From Nocardia brasiliensis (GTDB lineage: Bacteria > Actinomycetota > Actinomycetes > Mycobacteriales > Mycobacteriaceae): a DNA stretch of 64,000 nucleotides. A model generated the notes under the pieces. It worked only from the letters and a program-made list of their open reading frames with translations, had not been told where the DNA came from and made no database searches. Numbering within the stretch: position 1 is the stretch's first letter; each line of letters begins with the position of its first letter. Both the position numbers and the translations under genes were made by a program. The stretch is from positions 5,704,001-5,768,000 of the forward strand of contig NZ_CP046171.1 of the NCBI RefSeq assembly GCF_011801125.1, written 5' to 3'. Positions 28,579 through 38,292 of this stretch are shown in pieces.

Positions 28579-29262
28579 ATGCGCCCGCACGCCGTGCATG
28601 CCGTGATCGCGGTCAAGAGCCTCGATCAGGCCAAGAGTCGTCTGGCCGATCGGCTGCGCCCGGAACACCGGGCCCGGTTGGTGCTCGCCATGCTCGCCGA
28701 CACCGTGACCGCCGTCGCGACCGTCGAGGAGATCGCCTCGGTCACCGTTGTCACGCCCGACCCCGCGGTGGCCGAGTCGGCGCGCGGCCTGGGCGCCGCC
28801 GTGCACCCGGAGCCGCGACCGATCGGCCCGGACAGCTTGAACGCCGCGCTGGCCGACGCCGCCACCGCGCTGCGCCGCCGCCACGGGGCCATCGATCTGC
28901 TGGCGGTGCAAGCGGATCTGCCCGCGCTGCGGCCGGAGGAACTGGCCGACATGTTGGCCACCGCGCCGCTCGGTATGCGCTCGATCGTGGTCGATCACGC
29001 GGGCACCGGAACGGCCGCGCTACTTGTCCGCGATCCCGTCGCTCCGCTCGATCCGCGGTTCGGGCCGGGCTCGGCGGGCAAGCACGTCGCGGCGGGGGCG
29101 GTGGACCTACCCGGCGAATGGCCGGGGTTACGGCTGGATGTGGATACGGCCGACGACTTGGACCTGGCGATCGAGCTCGGCGCGGGCGGGTCGACCCGTG
29201 CTGTGCTGCACGACATCGGCTGGCAGGGCCGCGTTCACCAGCCCGTGCGCCGAGTGTGCTAG
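28579..29262 (+). CDS. fbiD: Phosphoenolpyruvate/phospholactate guanylyltransferase (FbiD/CofC)
   Basis: FbiD activates phosphoenolpyruvate (or 2-phospho-L-lactate) with GTP, the first step in building the F420 side chain. The 227-residue protein has the nucleotidyltransferase start [36 protein letters not shown] and [16 protein letters not shown]. The homologue Rv2983 occupies the same place. GGAAGG precedes the ATG. An F420-dependent enzyme is encoded about 7 kb downstream. Confidence 0.93.
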   Translation: MRPHAVHAVIAVKSLDQAKSRLADRLRPEHRARLVLAMLADTVTAVATVEEIASVTVVTPDPAVAESARGLGAAVHPEPRPIGPDSLNAALADAATALRRRHGAIDLLAVQADLPALRPEELADMLATAPLGMRSIVVDHAGTGTAALLVRDPVAPLDPRFGPGSAGKHVAAGAVDLPGEWPGLRLDVDTADDLDLAIELGAGGSTRAVLHDIGWQGRVHQPVRRVC

Positions 29263-29415
29263 AAGGTCGCCAAACCCGTGGCCGATGGTGACGGCAATCG
29301 CAGTGTCGGCCTGCACATCGCACCCCGAGTAGGGGATGATCGTTGGCGTGAGTAAGCGAACTATGGACCGGTGCGCATCGCGCATGTCGGCGCCGAGCGC
29401 CAGCGAGGTACGGGC

Positions 29416-31575
29416 ATGAGCGATACCGAGACCGTCAAGCAACAGTTGCTGCCCACCCCGCCGCCCGCGGCCTCACCGGAGCCGACGGACGCCACCGTCG
29501 AGCAGTTGCCACGCGATCGCTATCTCAATCGCGAGTTGAGCTGGCTCGATTTCAACGCCAGGGTGCTCGCCCTGGCCGAGGACGCCTCGCTGCCGCTGCT
29601 CGAGCGGGCCAAGTTCCTCGCCATCTTCGCCTCGAATCTCGACGAGTTCTACATGGTCCGCGTCGCGGGCCTGAAACGGCGCGCCGAGACCGGACTGCTG
29701 GTGCGCTCCGCCGACGGCCGCTCCCCCGGCGAACAGCTGGAGTTGATCACCAAGCGCACCCAGGAGATCGCCGAGCGGCACGCCAGGGTCTTCCTCGACG
29801 ATGTGCTGCCCGCGCTGACCGAAGAGGGCATCGCGATCATCGACTGGGACGATCTCAACGACGATGAGCGCCAACGCCTCTCGGGTCACTTCCAGGATCA
29901 GGTGTTCCCGGTGCTGACCCCGCTCGCCGTCGACCCGGCGCACCCGTTCCCCTACATCAGCGGCCTGAGTCTCAATCTCGCCGTGACAGTGAAGGATTCG
30001 TCGACCGGTGGCGAGCACTTCGCCCGCGTCAAGGTGCCCGACAATGTCGACCGGTTCGTCCGGGTGCGCCGCACCGACTCGAATTCGCCTATCGCCGCGT
30101 TCCTTCCGATGGAGGAGTTGATCGCGGCGCACCTGGACCTGCTGTTCCCCGGCATGGAAGTGGTTGAGCAGCACTCGTTCCGGATCACTCGCAACGCCGA
30201 CTTCGAGGTCGACGAGGATCGCGACGAGGACCTGCTGCAGGCACTGGAGCGCGAGCTCGCCCGGCGCCGCTTCGGCTCGCCGGTGCGGCTCGAGGTCTCC
30301 GACGACATGACCGAGCACATGCTCGAATTGCTGTTGCGGGAACTGGATGTCGATCCCGGCGATGTCATCCAGGTGCCCGGTCTGCTCGACCTGTCCTGCC
30401 TGTGGCAGGTGTACGGCGTGGACCGGCCCAACCTCAAGGACACCCCGTACGTGCCCGCCACCCCGGCCGCGTTCGGCGAGCGGGAGACCCCGCGCAACGT
30501 GTTCGCGGCGCTGCGCGAGGGCGATGTGCTGGTGCACCACCCCTACGACTCGTTCTCCACCAGCGTGCAGCGGTTCATCGAACAGGCGGCCGCCGACCCG
30601 CAGGTGCTCGCGATCAAGCAGACGCTCTACCGCACCTCCGGCGACTCCCCCATCGTCAACGCGCTCATCGACGCGGCGGAGGCGGGCAAGCAGGTCGTCG
30701 CGCTGGTCGAGATCAAGGCCCGCTTCGACGAGCAGGCCAACATCAAATGGGCCCGCGCGCTCGAGCAAGCGGGCGTGCACGTGGTCTACGGACTGATCGG
30801 GCTCAAGACCCACTGCAAGACCTGCCTGGTGGTGCGCAGGGAGGGCGCGACGATCCGCCGCTACTGCCACATCGGCACGGGCAACTACAACCCGAAGACC
30901 GCGCGCCTCTACGAGGATGTCGGATTGCTCACCGCCGCACCGGAAATCGGCGCCGATCTGACCGATCTGTTCAATTCGCTGACGGGTTACTCACGAAAAG
31001 AGAACTACCGCAACCTGCTCGTCGCGCCGCACGGGGTGCGCGCGGGGATCATCGAACGGATCCAGCGCGAGACGGAACTGGCCAAGCAGGGCAAGGATGC
31101 CCGAATCCGGCTGAAGGCCAACGCGATCGTCGACGAGGAGATCATCGACGCGCTCTACCGCGCCTCGCTGGCGGGCGTGCCGGTGCAGATCGTGGTGCGC
31201 GGCATCTGTGGTCTGCGTCCCGGCGTCCCCGGCATGAGCGAGAACATCGAAGTGCGCTCGATCCTCGGCCGCTTCCTCGAGCACTCGCGCGTGATGCACT
31301 TCCAGGCCCAGGATCAGTACTGGATCGGCAGCGCCGACATGATGCACCGCAACCTCGACCGGCGCGTGGAAGTGATGGCGCAGGTCAAGGATCGGCGGCT
31401 GACCGAACAGCTCGGTCAAGTTTTCGACTCCGCGCTGCATCCCAACACCCGTTGCTGGGTACTCCGGTCGGATGGTAATTGGCTCGCTTGGCCGGAGCAC
31501 GCCGGAGATGACGACGTGAAAGTACGTGACCACCAGGAATTCCTCATGCGGCTGCGGAGGCCCGATCAGCAGTGA
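29416..31575 (+). CDS. ppk1: Polyphosphate kinase 1
   Basis: PPK1 reversibly polymerises ATP gamma-phosphate into polyphosphate. The 719-residue protein has the N-domain [20 protein letters not shown] and two phospholipase-D-like catalytic domains. The histidines H466 (KTHCKTC) and H485 ([19 protein letters not shown]) have the same 19-residue spacing as the E. coli pair. ATG 29416 is used; the open frame extends 15 codons upstream without support. It overlaps mutT1 by 4 bp. Confidence 0.96.
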   Translation: MSDTETVKQQLLPTPPPAASPEPTDATVEQLPRDRYLNRELSWLDFNARVLALAEDASLPLLERAKFLAIFASNLDEFYMVRVAGLKRRAETGLLVRSADGRSPGEQLELITKRTQEIAERHARVFLDDVLPALTEEGIAIIDWDDLNDDERQRLSGHFQDQVFPVLTPLAVDPAHPFPYISGLSLNLAVTVKDSSTGGEHFARVKVPDNVDRFVRVRRTDSNSPIAAFLPMEELIAAHLDLLFPGMEVVEQHSFRITRNADFEVDEDRDEDLLQALERELARRRFGSPVRLEVSDDMTEHMLELLLRELDVDPGDVIQVPGLLDLSCLWQVYGVDRPNLKDTPYVPATPAAFGERETPRNVFAALREGDVLVHHPYDSFSTSVQRFIEQAAADPQVLAIKQTLYRTSGDSPIVNALIDAAEAGKQVVALVEIKARFDEQANIKWARALEQAGVHVVYGLIGLKTHCKTCLVVRREGATIRRYCHIGTGNYNPKTARLYEDVGLLTAAPEIGADLTDLFNSLTGYSRKENYRNLLVAPHGVRAGIIERIQRETELAKQGKDARIRLKANAIVDEEIIDALYRASLAGVPVQIVVRGICGLRPGVPGMSENIEVRSILGRFLEHSRVMHFQAQDQYWIGSADMMHRNLDRRVEVMAQVKDRRLTEQLGQVFDSALHPNTRCWVLRSDGNWLAWPEHAGDDDVKVRDHQEFLMRLRRPDQQ

Positions 31576-32534
31576 GCGGTGTCACCGGGTACGAGATGAC
31601 AGGGGGTCCGTTGTGGGACCCCCGGGTTACCGCCAACATTCACGCCGCGGGCGCGGTGGTGTGGCGCAAGGCGCCGAGCGGGGCGATCGAGATCGCCGTC
31701 GTGCACCGGCCCAAGTATCAGGATTGGTCGCTGCCCAAGGGCAAGCTCGACCCCGGTGAGACGCCGGTGCTCGCGGGCCTGCGTGAGGTGGGCGAGGAGA
31801 CCGGGCTGGACTGCAGGCTCGGTCGCTACCTCGGGCACGTCACCTACCCGATTCCCGGGCACCGCAAGCTAAAGCGGGTCGACTACTGGGCGGCGACGGT
31901 GGCAGGCGGCGAGTTCACCGCCAATAGCGAAGTGGACGTGCTGAATTGGCATCCGCTGGATCGGGTGATGGACCAGTTGTCCTATCCGATGGACCGGCAG
32001 GTGGTGCGCGCGTTCACCCGGCTGCCACCGGATACCAGCACGCTACTGCTCGTGCGGCACGCGAAAGCCGGTCGGCGCGACCGCTTCTCCGGTCCCGACC
32101 CGTTGCGCCCGCTGGATCGCGAGGGCCAGTCCCAATCCCGGGTGCTGGTCCCGAATCTCTTGGCGTTCGGGGCATCTGAGGTTTACTCCGCCGATCCGGT
32201 GCGCTGTGTGCAGACGGTGACACCGCTGGCGGAGAAGCTCGGCACGGAGATCGTGCTGGAACCGCTGCTGTCCGAAACCGGTTATGCCGCAGCGCAGGAC
32301 GAGGGACGCGCCCGACTCGTCTCGCTGGTCTCGGACACCGAGGTTCGCGTTGTGTGCAGTCAGGGCAAGGTGATTCCGGATCTGCTGCAGTGGTGGGCCG
32401 ATCGCGACGGGGTCACCCTGCCTTCGGCGCGCAACCGCAAGGGCAGTGTCTGGGTGCTCTCGTGCTACCGCGGCAACCTGGTCGCGGCCGACCACATGGA
32501 CCGCACGCTGTCCGCCGACGTCGTCCGCGACTGA
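31572..32534 (+). CDS. mutT1: MutT1: Nudix hydrolase fused to a histidine phosphatase domain
   Basis: This 320-residue protein has a Nudix box ([20 protein letters not shown], about 57-76, then TGL) and a C-terminal phosphoglycerate-mutase-like domain starting [10 protein letters not shown] with RHA at 162-164. Mycobacterial MutT1 has the same fusion and hydrolyses 8-oxo-dGTP/8-oxo-GTP and diadenosine polyphosphates. GTG 31572 overlaps the ppk stop as GTGA. The pairing with ppk1 is conserved in M. tuberculosis (Rv2984-Rv2985). Confidence 0.93.
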   Translation: MSGVTGYEMTGGPLWDPRVTANIHAAGAVVWRKAPSGAIEIAVVHRPKYQDWSLPKGKLDPGETPVLAGLREVGEETGLDCRLGRYLGHVTYPIPGHRKLKRVDYWAATVAGGEFTANSEVDVLNWHPLDRVMDQLSYPMDRQVVRAFTRLPPDTSTLLLVRHAKAGRRDRFSGPDPLRPLDREGQSQSRVLVPNLLAFGASEVYSADPVRCVQTVTPLAEKLGTEIVLEPLLSETGYAAAQDEGRARLVSLVSDTEVRVVCSQGKVIPDLLQWWADRDGVTLPSARNRKGSVWVLSCYRGNLVAADHMDRTLSADVVRD

Positions 32535-32727
32535 GCACACCGGACCCAAACCCGGACCCCGACAGTCGAAACCGGCCCTGCTCGCCCGTATCGGGCGAAA
32601 AGGGCCGCTACGGCTGCGTCCGCCGGTCGATCACCCCCGTGACCGGGCATCGTCGGCGACGCCCGTATGCCGCGCGGGAGAGCCGAACTCAGCCCACACG
32701 GCCTGAAAGGCCGGTCGGGACAGCCGA

Positions 32728-32759
32728 AACGGCCCCGGAGGCGAGCCTCCGGGGCCGTT
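32728..32759. terminator. Strong hairpin terminator between mutT1 and hupB
   Basis: AACGGCCCCGGAGG (32728-32741) pairs perfectly with CCTCCGGGGCCGTT (32746-32759) around a 4-nt loop. TTT follows the stem on the minus strand (hupB side) and GTTG on the plus side. It lies between convergent genes. Confidence 0.8.
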
Positions 32760-32781
32760 GTTGCGGTCTTACCGCGTGTTC

Positions 32782-33441
32782 CTAGCGGCTGCGACGAGCC
32801 GGCGCCTTCTTGGCGGCCGTCTTCTTCGCGGGCGCCTTCTTGGCGACGGTCTTCTTTGCCGCAGTGGTCTTCTTGGCCGCGGTGACCTTCTTGGCGGGGG
32901 CCTTCTTGGCCGCGGCCTTCTTCACCGTGGCCTTGGCCGGAGCCTTCTTGGCTGCGGTCTTGGTCGCAGTCGCCTTGCGAGCGGCGGTCTTTGCGGGTGC
33001 CTTCTTGGCAGCCTTCTTCGCCGTCGTCTTGGCGGGGCCCTTGGTCGGGGTCGCCTTCTTGGCGGCGGTCTTCTTGGCCGCCGTCTTCTTCGCAGCCGCT
33101 TTCTTCGCTGCCACCGGGGCATTCGCGCCGCGCTTGACGGCCGGACCGCTCGCCGTGAGCTTCTGCTTGCCGGCGATCACGGCCTTGAACTGAGCGCCCG
33201 GACGGAACGCAGGCACCGAAGTGGGCTTCACCTTGACCGTTTCGCCGGTGCGCGGGTTCCGGGCGACGCGAGCCGCACGCTTACGCTGTTCGAACACACC
33301 GAAACCGGTGATTGTGACGCTTTGACCCTTGTGCACCGCGCGCACGATGGTGTCGACCACATGCTCGACTGCCGCGGTGGCCGTGCGCCTGTCCGTACCC
33401 AACTTTTCGGTCAGAACGTCGATCAGTTCCGCCTTGTTCAT
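32782..33441 (-). CDS. hupB: HupB: HU-family protein with long Lys/Ala-rich tail
   Basis: Residues 1-90 are a canonical HU domain ([48 protein letters not shown]). Residues about 110-219 are an Ala/Lys/Pro repeat tail built from AAKK, PAKK and TAKK units, ending ARRSR. This is the histone-like nucleoid protein of mycobacteria and relatives, where the tail binds DNA and is acetylated. The 219-residue length is typical. The repetitive tail is prone to length variation. Confidence 0.97.
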   Translation of the reverse strand: MNKAELIDVLTEKLGTDRRTATAAVEHVVDTIVRAVHKGQSVTITGFGVFEQRKRAARVARNPRTGETVKVKPTSVPAFRPGAQFKAVIAGKQKLTASGPAVKRGANAPVAAKKAAAKKTAAKKTAAKKATPTKGPAKTTAKKAAKKAPAKTAARKATATKTAAKKAPAKATVKKAAAKKAPAKKVTAAKKTTAAKKTVAKKAPAKKTAAKKAPARRSR

Positions 33442-33597
33442 TGAATCCTCCGCAGACTAATGGCCCGTCGTCGGACCGACTAGGTACCACGGTAAACCCA
33501 CAATGGGCAAGAGTCTATGTGCCACGCCAAAATTCATGTGGTTTAGCACACGTCCAGCTATCGGCCCCCTGCCCATCCAGCTAACCCGGCGAGGTGT

Positions 33598-34206
33598 TTA
33601 GGACTGCGAAATACGTGCCGGGAGGGTAGTGGGTTTCCATGCTGGCCTTGCGTTTTCGAACTCGGCGATGGTGTCGTCGCGGCGCAGAGTGAGCCCGATG
33701 TCGTCCAATCCCTCGAGCAGACGCCACCGCGTGTAGTCATCAATATCGAACGGCAACACGGCGGTTCCGGCGGTCACCGTGCGTGCCTGGAGGTCGACAA
33801 CCAATTCCAGACCGGGCTGTTCCTCGAGCAACTTCCAGAGCATTTCGACATCGTTCTGTGACATCTGAGCGGCCAGCAGACCGCCCTTACCGGCATTGCC
33901 ACGGAAGATGTCGGCGAACCGGGACGAGATCACCACCCGAAAGCCGTAGTCCGACAGCGCCCAAACGGCGTGCTCACGTGAGGATCCTGTGCCGAAATCC
34001 GGACCGGCCACCAGCACACTTCCCCGCTTGTAGGGCTCGGTGTTGAGAATGAAGTCCGGATCCGATCGCCATGCGGCGAACAGTCCGTCCTCGAATCCCG
34101 TGCGGGTCACCCGCTTCAGGTACACGGCCGGGATGATCTGATCGGTATCGACATTGGAACGGCGCAGCGGCACGCCGATCCCCTGATGCACGGTGAAGGC
34201 TTCCAT
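33598..34206 (-). CDS. leuD: 3-isopropylmalate dehydratase small subunit
   Basis: LeuD pairs with LeuC to isomerise 2- to 3-isopropylmalate in leucine synthesis. The 202-residue protein shows [34 protein letters not shown] and [20 protein letters not shown] 34206 has AGGAGA upstream and is preferred over a longer frame that runs into leuC antisense. It follows leuC after 35 bp. Confidence 0.96.
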   Translation of the reverse strand: MEAFTVHQGIGVPLRRSNVDTDQIIPAVYLKRVTRTGFEDGLFAAWRSDPDFILNTEPYKRGSVLVAGPDFGTGSSREHAVWALSDYGFRVVISSRFADIFRGNAGKGGLLAAQMSQNDVEMLWKLLEEQPGLELVVDLQARTVTAGTAVLPFDIDDYTRWRLLEGLDDIGLTLRRDDTIAEFENARPAWKPTTLPARISQS

Positions 34207-34241
34207 TGATTCTCCTGAGTCGGTAGAGGTGTCGCGCCCGG

Positions 34242-35663
34242 TCAGTCCAGATCCGCAGGCGAGGACAGGGTTCCGCGGACCGCCGTCGCGGCCGCTACGA
34301 GCGGGGAAACCAGGTGCGTGCGGCCGCCTTTGCCCTGGCGGCCCTCGAAGTTCCGGTTCGAGGTGGAGGCACAGCGCTGGCCCGGCGCGAGCTGATCCGG
34401 ATTCATTCCCAAGCACATTGAGCACCCCGCCTGGCGCCATTCGGCACCCGCGGCCGTGAAAATGTCGCCCAGTCCTTCTAATTCAGCCTGTGCGCGAACC
34501 CGCATCGACCCCGGTACAACCAACATTCGCACTCCGTCGGCGACCCGGCGTCCCTTTAAAATCCCGGCCACGGCACGCAAATCCTCGATGCGCCCGTTGG
34601 TGCACGAACCGACGAATACGGTGTCGATCGCCACATCGCGCAGCGGGGTTCCCGGCGCCAAATCCATGTATCGCAGCGCTTTCTCCGCCGACTCGCGCGC
34701 CGTCTCGTCGGCTATCCGCGCGGGATCGGGCACCGATTCGCCAAGGGGCGCGCCCTGTCCCGGGTTCGTGCCCCAGGTGACGAACGGGGTCAGCGCGTCG
34801 GCGTCGATGTGCACCTCGGCGTCGAAAACCGCGCCCTCGTCGGTCTTGAGCGCCTCCCAGGCGGCCACTGCTGCCGTCCAGTCGTCCCCCTGCGGGGCGT
34901 GCGGCCGTCCCGCGAGGAATTCATAGGTTGTTTCGTCAGGGGCGATCATGCCCGCCCTGGCGCCCGCTTCGATGGACATGTTGCAGATGGTCATTCGCGC
35001 CTCCATCGACATCGCGCGAATGGCCGCACCGCGATACTCCAGCACATAACCCTGGCCGCCACCGGTGCCGATCTTGGCGATGACGGCGAGAATCAGGTCC
35101 TTGCTCGTCACGCCCGGCGCCAAAGTGCCGTCCACGGTGATCGCCATCGTCTTGAACGGGCGCAGCGAGAGTGTCTGGGTGGCAAGCACATGCTCGACCT
35201 CGGAGGTGCCGATGCCCATCGCCAGCGCGCCGAACGCGCCGTGCGTCGAGGTGTGACTGTCCCCGCACACCACCGTCATCCCGGGCTGCGTCAGGCCCAA
35301 TTGCGGGCCGACGACGTGCACGATGCCCTGATCCAGATCGCCCATCGGGTGCAGCCGCACACCGAATTCCGCGCAATTGCGCCGCAGGGTGTCCACCTGG
35401 GTGCGCGAAATGGGGTCGGCGATCGGCTGGTCGATGTCGACGGTCGGGACGTTGTGATCCTCGGTCGCGATGGTGAGATCGGGCCTGCGCACCCGCCTGC
35501 CCGCCGCCCGTAGCCCGTCGAAGGCCTGCGGACTGGTCACCTCGTGCACGAGATGCAGATCGATGTAGATCAGGTCGGGCTCGCGCCCGGCGCCCTCGCC
35601 CGCGCCGCGGGCGACGACATGCTGCTCCCACACCTTTTCGGCCATGGTGCGCGGCTGTGCCAT
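34242..35663 (-). CDS. leuC: 3-isopropylmalate dehydratase large subunit
   Basis: LeuC carries the [4Fe-4S] cluster of isopropylmalate isomerase. The 473-residue protein has [20 protein letters not shown], the cluster ligands in FVGSCTNGR and [12 protein letters not shown], and [17 protein letters not shown] 35663 begins [16 protein letters not shown] as in homologues. leuC-leuD is transcribed away from an IclR-type gene, the usual arrangement for the regulator of this operon. Confidence 0.97.
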   Translation of the reverse strand: MAQPRTMAEKVWEQHVVARGAGEGAGREPDLIYIDLHLVHEVTSPQAFDGLRAAGRRVRRPDLTIATEDHNVPTVDIDQPIADPISRTQVDTLRRNCAEFGVRLHPMGDLDQGIVHVVGPQLGLTQPGMTVVCGDSHTSTHGAFGALAMGIGTSEVEHVLATQTLSLRPFKTMAITVDGTLAPGVTSKDLILAVIAKIGTGGGQGYVLEYRGAAIRAMSMEARMTICNMSIEAGARAGMIAPDETTYEFLAGRPHAPQGDDWTAAVAAWEALKTDEGAVFDAEVHIDADALTPFVTWGTNPGQGAPLGESVPDPARIADETARESAEKALRYMDLAPGTPLRDVAIDTVFVGSCTNGRIEDLRAVAGILKGRRVADGVRMLVVPGSMRVRAQAELEGLGDIFTAAGAEWRQAGCSMCLGMNPDQLAPGQRCASTSNRNFEGRQGKGGRTHLVSPLVAAATAVRGTLSSPADLD

Positions 35664-35784
35664 TCTCGGTCACCTTTCGACAAGCATCCGGTCCGCGATC
35701 GGGGCTGTGAACGCGGCGACGGCTGCACAAGTTGCTGCTCGGATATGCGAGATCGGATGTCGCGTGGCGAGAATCCGCGCCGGG

Positions 35785-35831
35785 GGAAGTCTCCGCGGCG
35801 GTGGATTTCCCAGCATCCGAGACGCTAGTAT
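35785..35831. promoter_or_regulatory. Candidate leuC / iclR operator-promoter
   Basis: GGAAGTCTCC (35785-35794) and GGTGGATTTCC (35800-35810) form an imperfect inverted repeat. A TAGTAT box (35826-35831) lies six bases before the iclR ATG, which would make a leaderless or near-leaderless message; no Shine-Dalgarno is seen there. Binding by the IclR protein is inferred from the divergent layout. Confidence 0.35.
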
Positions 35832-35837
35832 CGTTCT

Positions 35838-36539
35838 ATGAGACAGCATAGCGGCATCGGCGTCCTCGACAAAGCAGTGGCGGTGTTGTACGCCGTCGCC
35901 GAGCACCCCTGCGGTCTCAACGAGCTGTGCGCCCGCACCGGACTGCCGAGGGCCACCGCGCACCGGCTCGCCGTCGGCCTCGAGGTACATCGGCTGCTCG
36001 CCCGCGACAACGGCGGCCTGTGGCGGCCCGGCCCCGCCCTCGCCGAGCTCGCCGCAGGAGCCACCGATCCGCTGCTGGAGGCCGCTTCGGCGGTGCTGCC
36101 CCGGTTGCGTGAGATCACCGGCGAAAGCGTCCAGTTGTACCGCCTGGACGGCAATGCGCGCGTCTGTGTCGCGGCGATGGAACCACCGGTCGGCCTGCGC
36201 GACACCGTCCCCGTCGGCGCCCGCCTGCCACTGACCGCGGGATCGGCCGCCAAAGTCCTGCTCGCCTGGGCCGATCCCGAGTTGCAGCGCACCATCCTGG
36301 CCGACGCGGTCTTCGGCGAACGCGCCGTCACCGAGGTGCGCAAGCGCGGGTGGGCGCAGAGCGCGGCCGAGCGCGCGTCCGGCGTGGCCAGCGTCTCCGC
36401 GCCGGTGCGCGACGCGGGCGGCACCGTCATCGCCGCCGTCTCGGTATCTGGCCCGATCGACCGGATGGGCCGCAGGCCGGGCGCGCGCTGGGCCGCCGAC
36501 CTGGTCGCCGCCGCCGAGGCACTGCACAAGCGCCTATAA
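35838..36539 (+). CDS. IclR-family regulator of leucine biosynthesis (LtbR/NdgR type)
   Basis: This 233-residue protein has an N-terminal winged helix (SGIGVLDKAVAVLYAV ... LCARTGLPRATAHRLAVGLE) and an IclR effector domain (TAGSAAKVLLAW, VASVSAPVRDAGGTVIAAVSVSGP). Homologues divergent from leuCD are LtbR in Corynebacterium, NdgR in Streptomyces and Rv2989. They control leucine and other amino acid genes. The same role here is inferred from position and family. Confidence 0.88.
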   Translation: MRQHSGIGVLDKAVAVLYAVAEHPCGLNELCARTGLPRATAHRLAVGLEVHRLLARDNGGLWRPGPALAELAAGATDPLLEAASAVLPRLREITGESVQLYRLDGNARVCVAAMEPPVGLRDTVPVGARLPLTAGSAAKVLLAWADPELQRTILADAVFGERAVTEVRKRGWAQSAAERASGVASVSAPVRDAGGTVIAAVSVSGPIDRMGRRPGARWAADLVAAAEALHKRL

Positions 36540-36572
36540 CACGTTCTAGAAATCTGCCTCTAGAGTTGGCCC

Positions 36573-37073
36573 ATGGGAGTCAACCAACGGGCACAGATCG
36601 TCATGTCCGATACCGAGATCACCGAGTTCTTGCAGCGCAGCCGCATCGCGACGCTCGCGACCCTCGGCAAGGACGGCAGGCCGCACCTGACCGCCATGTG
36701 GTACGCGCTGCTCGACGGCGAGATCTGGTTCGAGACCAAGACCAAGTCGCAGAAGGCGCTCAATCTGCGCCGCGATCCGCGCGTCACCTGCATGGTCGAG
36801 GCCGGCCAGACCTATGACCAGTTGCGCGGCGTCGCGATCGAGGGCCGTGCCGAGCTCGTCGACGATGCCGACCGGCTCTTCGCCGTCGGCGTCAGCGTGT
36901 GGGAGCGCTACACCGGGCCGTACAGCGAGCAGGCGCGTCCCATGGTCGAGGCCATGCTGCACAAACGCAGCGCCATCCGGGTCGTCCCCGAGCGCGTCCG
37001 CAGCTGGGACCACCGCAAGCTCGGCCTGCCCCCGATCCCCTTCGGCGGCACCACCGCACAGCCCCTGGATTGA
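36573..37073 (+). CDS. F420-dependent PPOX-class oxidoreductase-like protein
   Basis: This 166-residue split-barrel protein (RIATLATLGKDGRPHLTAMWY, IWFETKTKSQKALNLRRDPR) is the counterpart of Rv2991 at the same chromosomal place, with a near-identical core ERYTGPY and SWDHRKLGLP. The family (FDOR-B/PPOX) binds F420 or flavin and reduces diverse substrates. The native substrate is unknown. It lies 33 bp after the IclR gene. Confidence 0.87.
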   Translation: MGVNQRAQIVMSDTEITEFLQRSRIATLATLGKDGRPHLTAMWYALLDGEIWFETKTKSQKALNLRRDPRVTCMVEAGQTYDQLRGVAIEGRAELVDDADRLFAVGVSVWERYTGPYSEQARPMVEAMLHKRSAIRVVPERVRSWDHRKLGLPPIPFGGTTAQPLD

Positions 37074-37244
37074 CCCGTCCCACTCGCTGGGACACCAGCG
37101 CGCCCACCCGAGTCGGGGACGCGCGGCGATATCGACCTGACATCGCCTCCCCCGGCGACTACCGTCGAACCGTTCGACACCGAATCGGCCGGGCACCGCC
37201 GCCCACGGGCTGTGGCGCACGACCGCGACGACGAGGAGCAGGCG

Positions 37245-37448
37245 ATGGCGGAATCGGGAAGTTCCCAGAGCTCAGGCAGTTCCGAGGGCGCGAGCGCCGA
37301 AGAATTGAAGCGAAAGTTCAAAGAGGCGCTGGACCGCAAGAACAACAACCACGCCCGAACCGCCGACCATCTCGACGGCCGTTCCAAGGCATCCGCAACC
37401 CACGGCAACGCCAGCCACAAACGAGAGTTCCGCCGCAAGAGCGGATAA
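37245..37448 (+). CDS. DUF5302 small basic protein
   Basis: This 67-residue hydrophilic protein has a Ser/Glu-rich start, a central ELKRKFKEALDRKNNNH helix and the basic C-terminus HKREFRRKSG. The pattern matches the DUF5302 family of actinomycetes, whose function is unknown. ATG 37245 has GAGGAG upstream; an upstream GTG in frame lacks one. A textbook terminator follows. Confidence 0.72.
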   Translation: MAESGSSQSSGSSEGASAEELKRKFKEALDRKNNNHARTADHLDGRSKASATHGNASHKREFRRKSG

Positions 37449-37454
37449 AGCCCC

Positions 37455-37486
37455 AGGCCCTCCACCCCGGAGGGCCTCATTTTTTT
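37455..37486 (+). terminator. Rho-independent terminator of the DUF5302 gene
   Basis: AGGCCCTCC (37455-37463) pairs perfectly with GGAGGGCCT (37469-37477), followed by CA and seven T residues at 37480-37486. It is the most canonical terminator in the window. Confidence 0.9.
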
Positions 37487-37821
37487 CCAGCCGCAAACCA
37501 GCGAGCGCACCCAACCACAAGTCCCCCTCAGCCAGGCCCGATCCCCAGCATCCAGCACAGCAACCCACCCCAAGAACCCAAGAACCACCCACCACGGGAA
37601 GCGAAGCGACCCCACCCCAGGGCCGCGAAGCGACCGCCCCCACAACCCGACCCGACCCGACCCAACCCCCACCCTCCCCCGAAAACCCAACCACCCCCAC
37701 CAGGAATGCGAAGCGACCGACCCAAGGGGAGCGAAGCGACCCCGCAGCGGGGGTCCGGGGGCGGCAGCCCTCCGGGTGGGGCGTGGGGGCTTCGCCCCCA
37801 CAAAATACGCGGAAACCAGAA
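37487..37821. other. C-rich low-complexity intergenic region with repeated motif
   Basis: The stretch is strongly C-biased on the plus strand and encodes nothing I can support. It contains four copies of an 11-bp motif (next entry) and a GTGGGGGC / GCCCCCAC hairpin (37783-37801). Confidence 0.6.
37601..37741. repeat. Four dispersed copies of GCGAAGCGACC
   Basis: Exact copies lie at 37601-37611, 37625-37635, 37708-37718 and 37731-37741, all in the same orientation within C-rich DNA. Spacing is irregular and there is no dyad within the unit. Confidence 0.8.
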
Positions 37822-37852
37822 AAGGCCCACGCTCTGTGTGAGCATGGGCCTT
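37822..37852 (-). terminator. Terminator of the tRNA operon
   Basis: AAGGCCCACGCT (37822-37833) pairs with AGCATGGGCCTT (37841-37852) apart from one mismatch; on the minus strand TTTTC follows. It sits 11 bp past the 3' end of tRNA-Glu. Confidence 0.75.
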
Positions 37853-37863
37853 CCATCTGGTTG

Positions 37864-37936
37864 TAGCCCCGACGGGATTCGAACCCGCGCTACCGCCTTG
37901 AGAGGGCGGCGTCCTAGGCCGCTAGACGACGGGGCC
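37864..37936 (-). tRNA. tRNA-Glu (CTC)
   Basis: Read on the minus strand, the 73-nt sequence folds as a tRNA: acceptor GGCCCCG (pair with CGGGGCT), D-arm GTCTAGCGGCCTAGGAC, anticodon arm CCGCC-CTCTCAA-GGCGG with anticodon CTC, and T-arm GCGGG-TTCGAAT-CCCGT. CCA is not encoded. It follows tRNA-Gln on the same strand. Confidence 0.95.
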
Positions 37937-38086
37937 CTAAGACAGCTTCTCGTTGGCACGAGGAGCACCTTGTGATCTTTCGATCTGGAGGCTCGGTTAG
38001 CTTAGCTTCCCGAGGCGTGGCGACCAAATCGCCAGGTGCTGTTCGATTTTCGGTCGCGCACCGATTGTCGTCAGCGTCTCTCTCCG

Positions 38087-38158
38087 CTGGGGTACCAGGA
38101 CTCGAACCTAGAATGGCTGAACCAGAATCAGCTGTGTTGCCAATTACACCATACCCCA
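38087..38158 (-). tRNA. tRNA-Gln (CTG)
   Basis: Read on the minus strand, the 72-nt sequence has acceptor TGGGGTA with TACCCCA, anticodon arm CTGA-TTCTGGT-TCAG with anticodon CTG, and T-arm CTAGG-TTCGAGT-CCTGG. CCA is not encoded. It lies between gltX and tRNA-Glu, as glnU and gluT do in M. tuberculosis. A TTGTAG/TACTCT pair 19 bp apart (38221-38251) is a weak promoter candidate. Confidence 0.95.
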
Positions 38159-38292
38159 ATGACCTGGTAATTCGGCCTCGCAGTCTGGCTGACTGGGAGG
38201 CCGTGTTCCGGCCGAGAAGAAGAGTACCAAACGGCTACCCGTTTACTACAAATCGGCTGGTCCAGGCCATGTTTTAGGCCGTTTGGGCCGGG

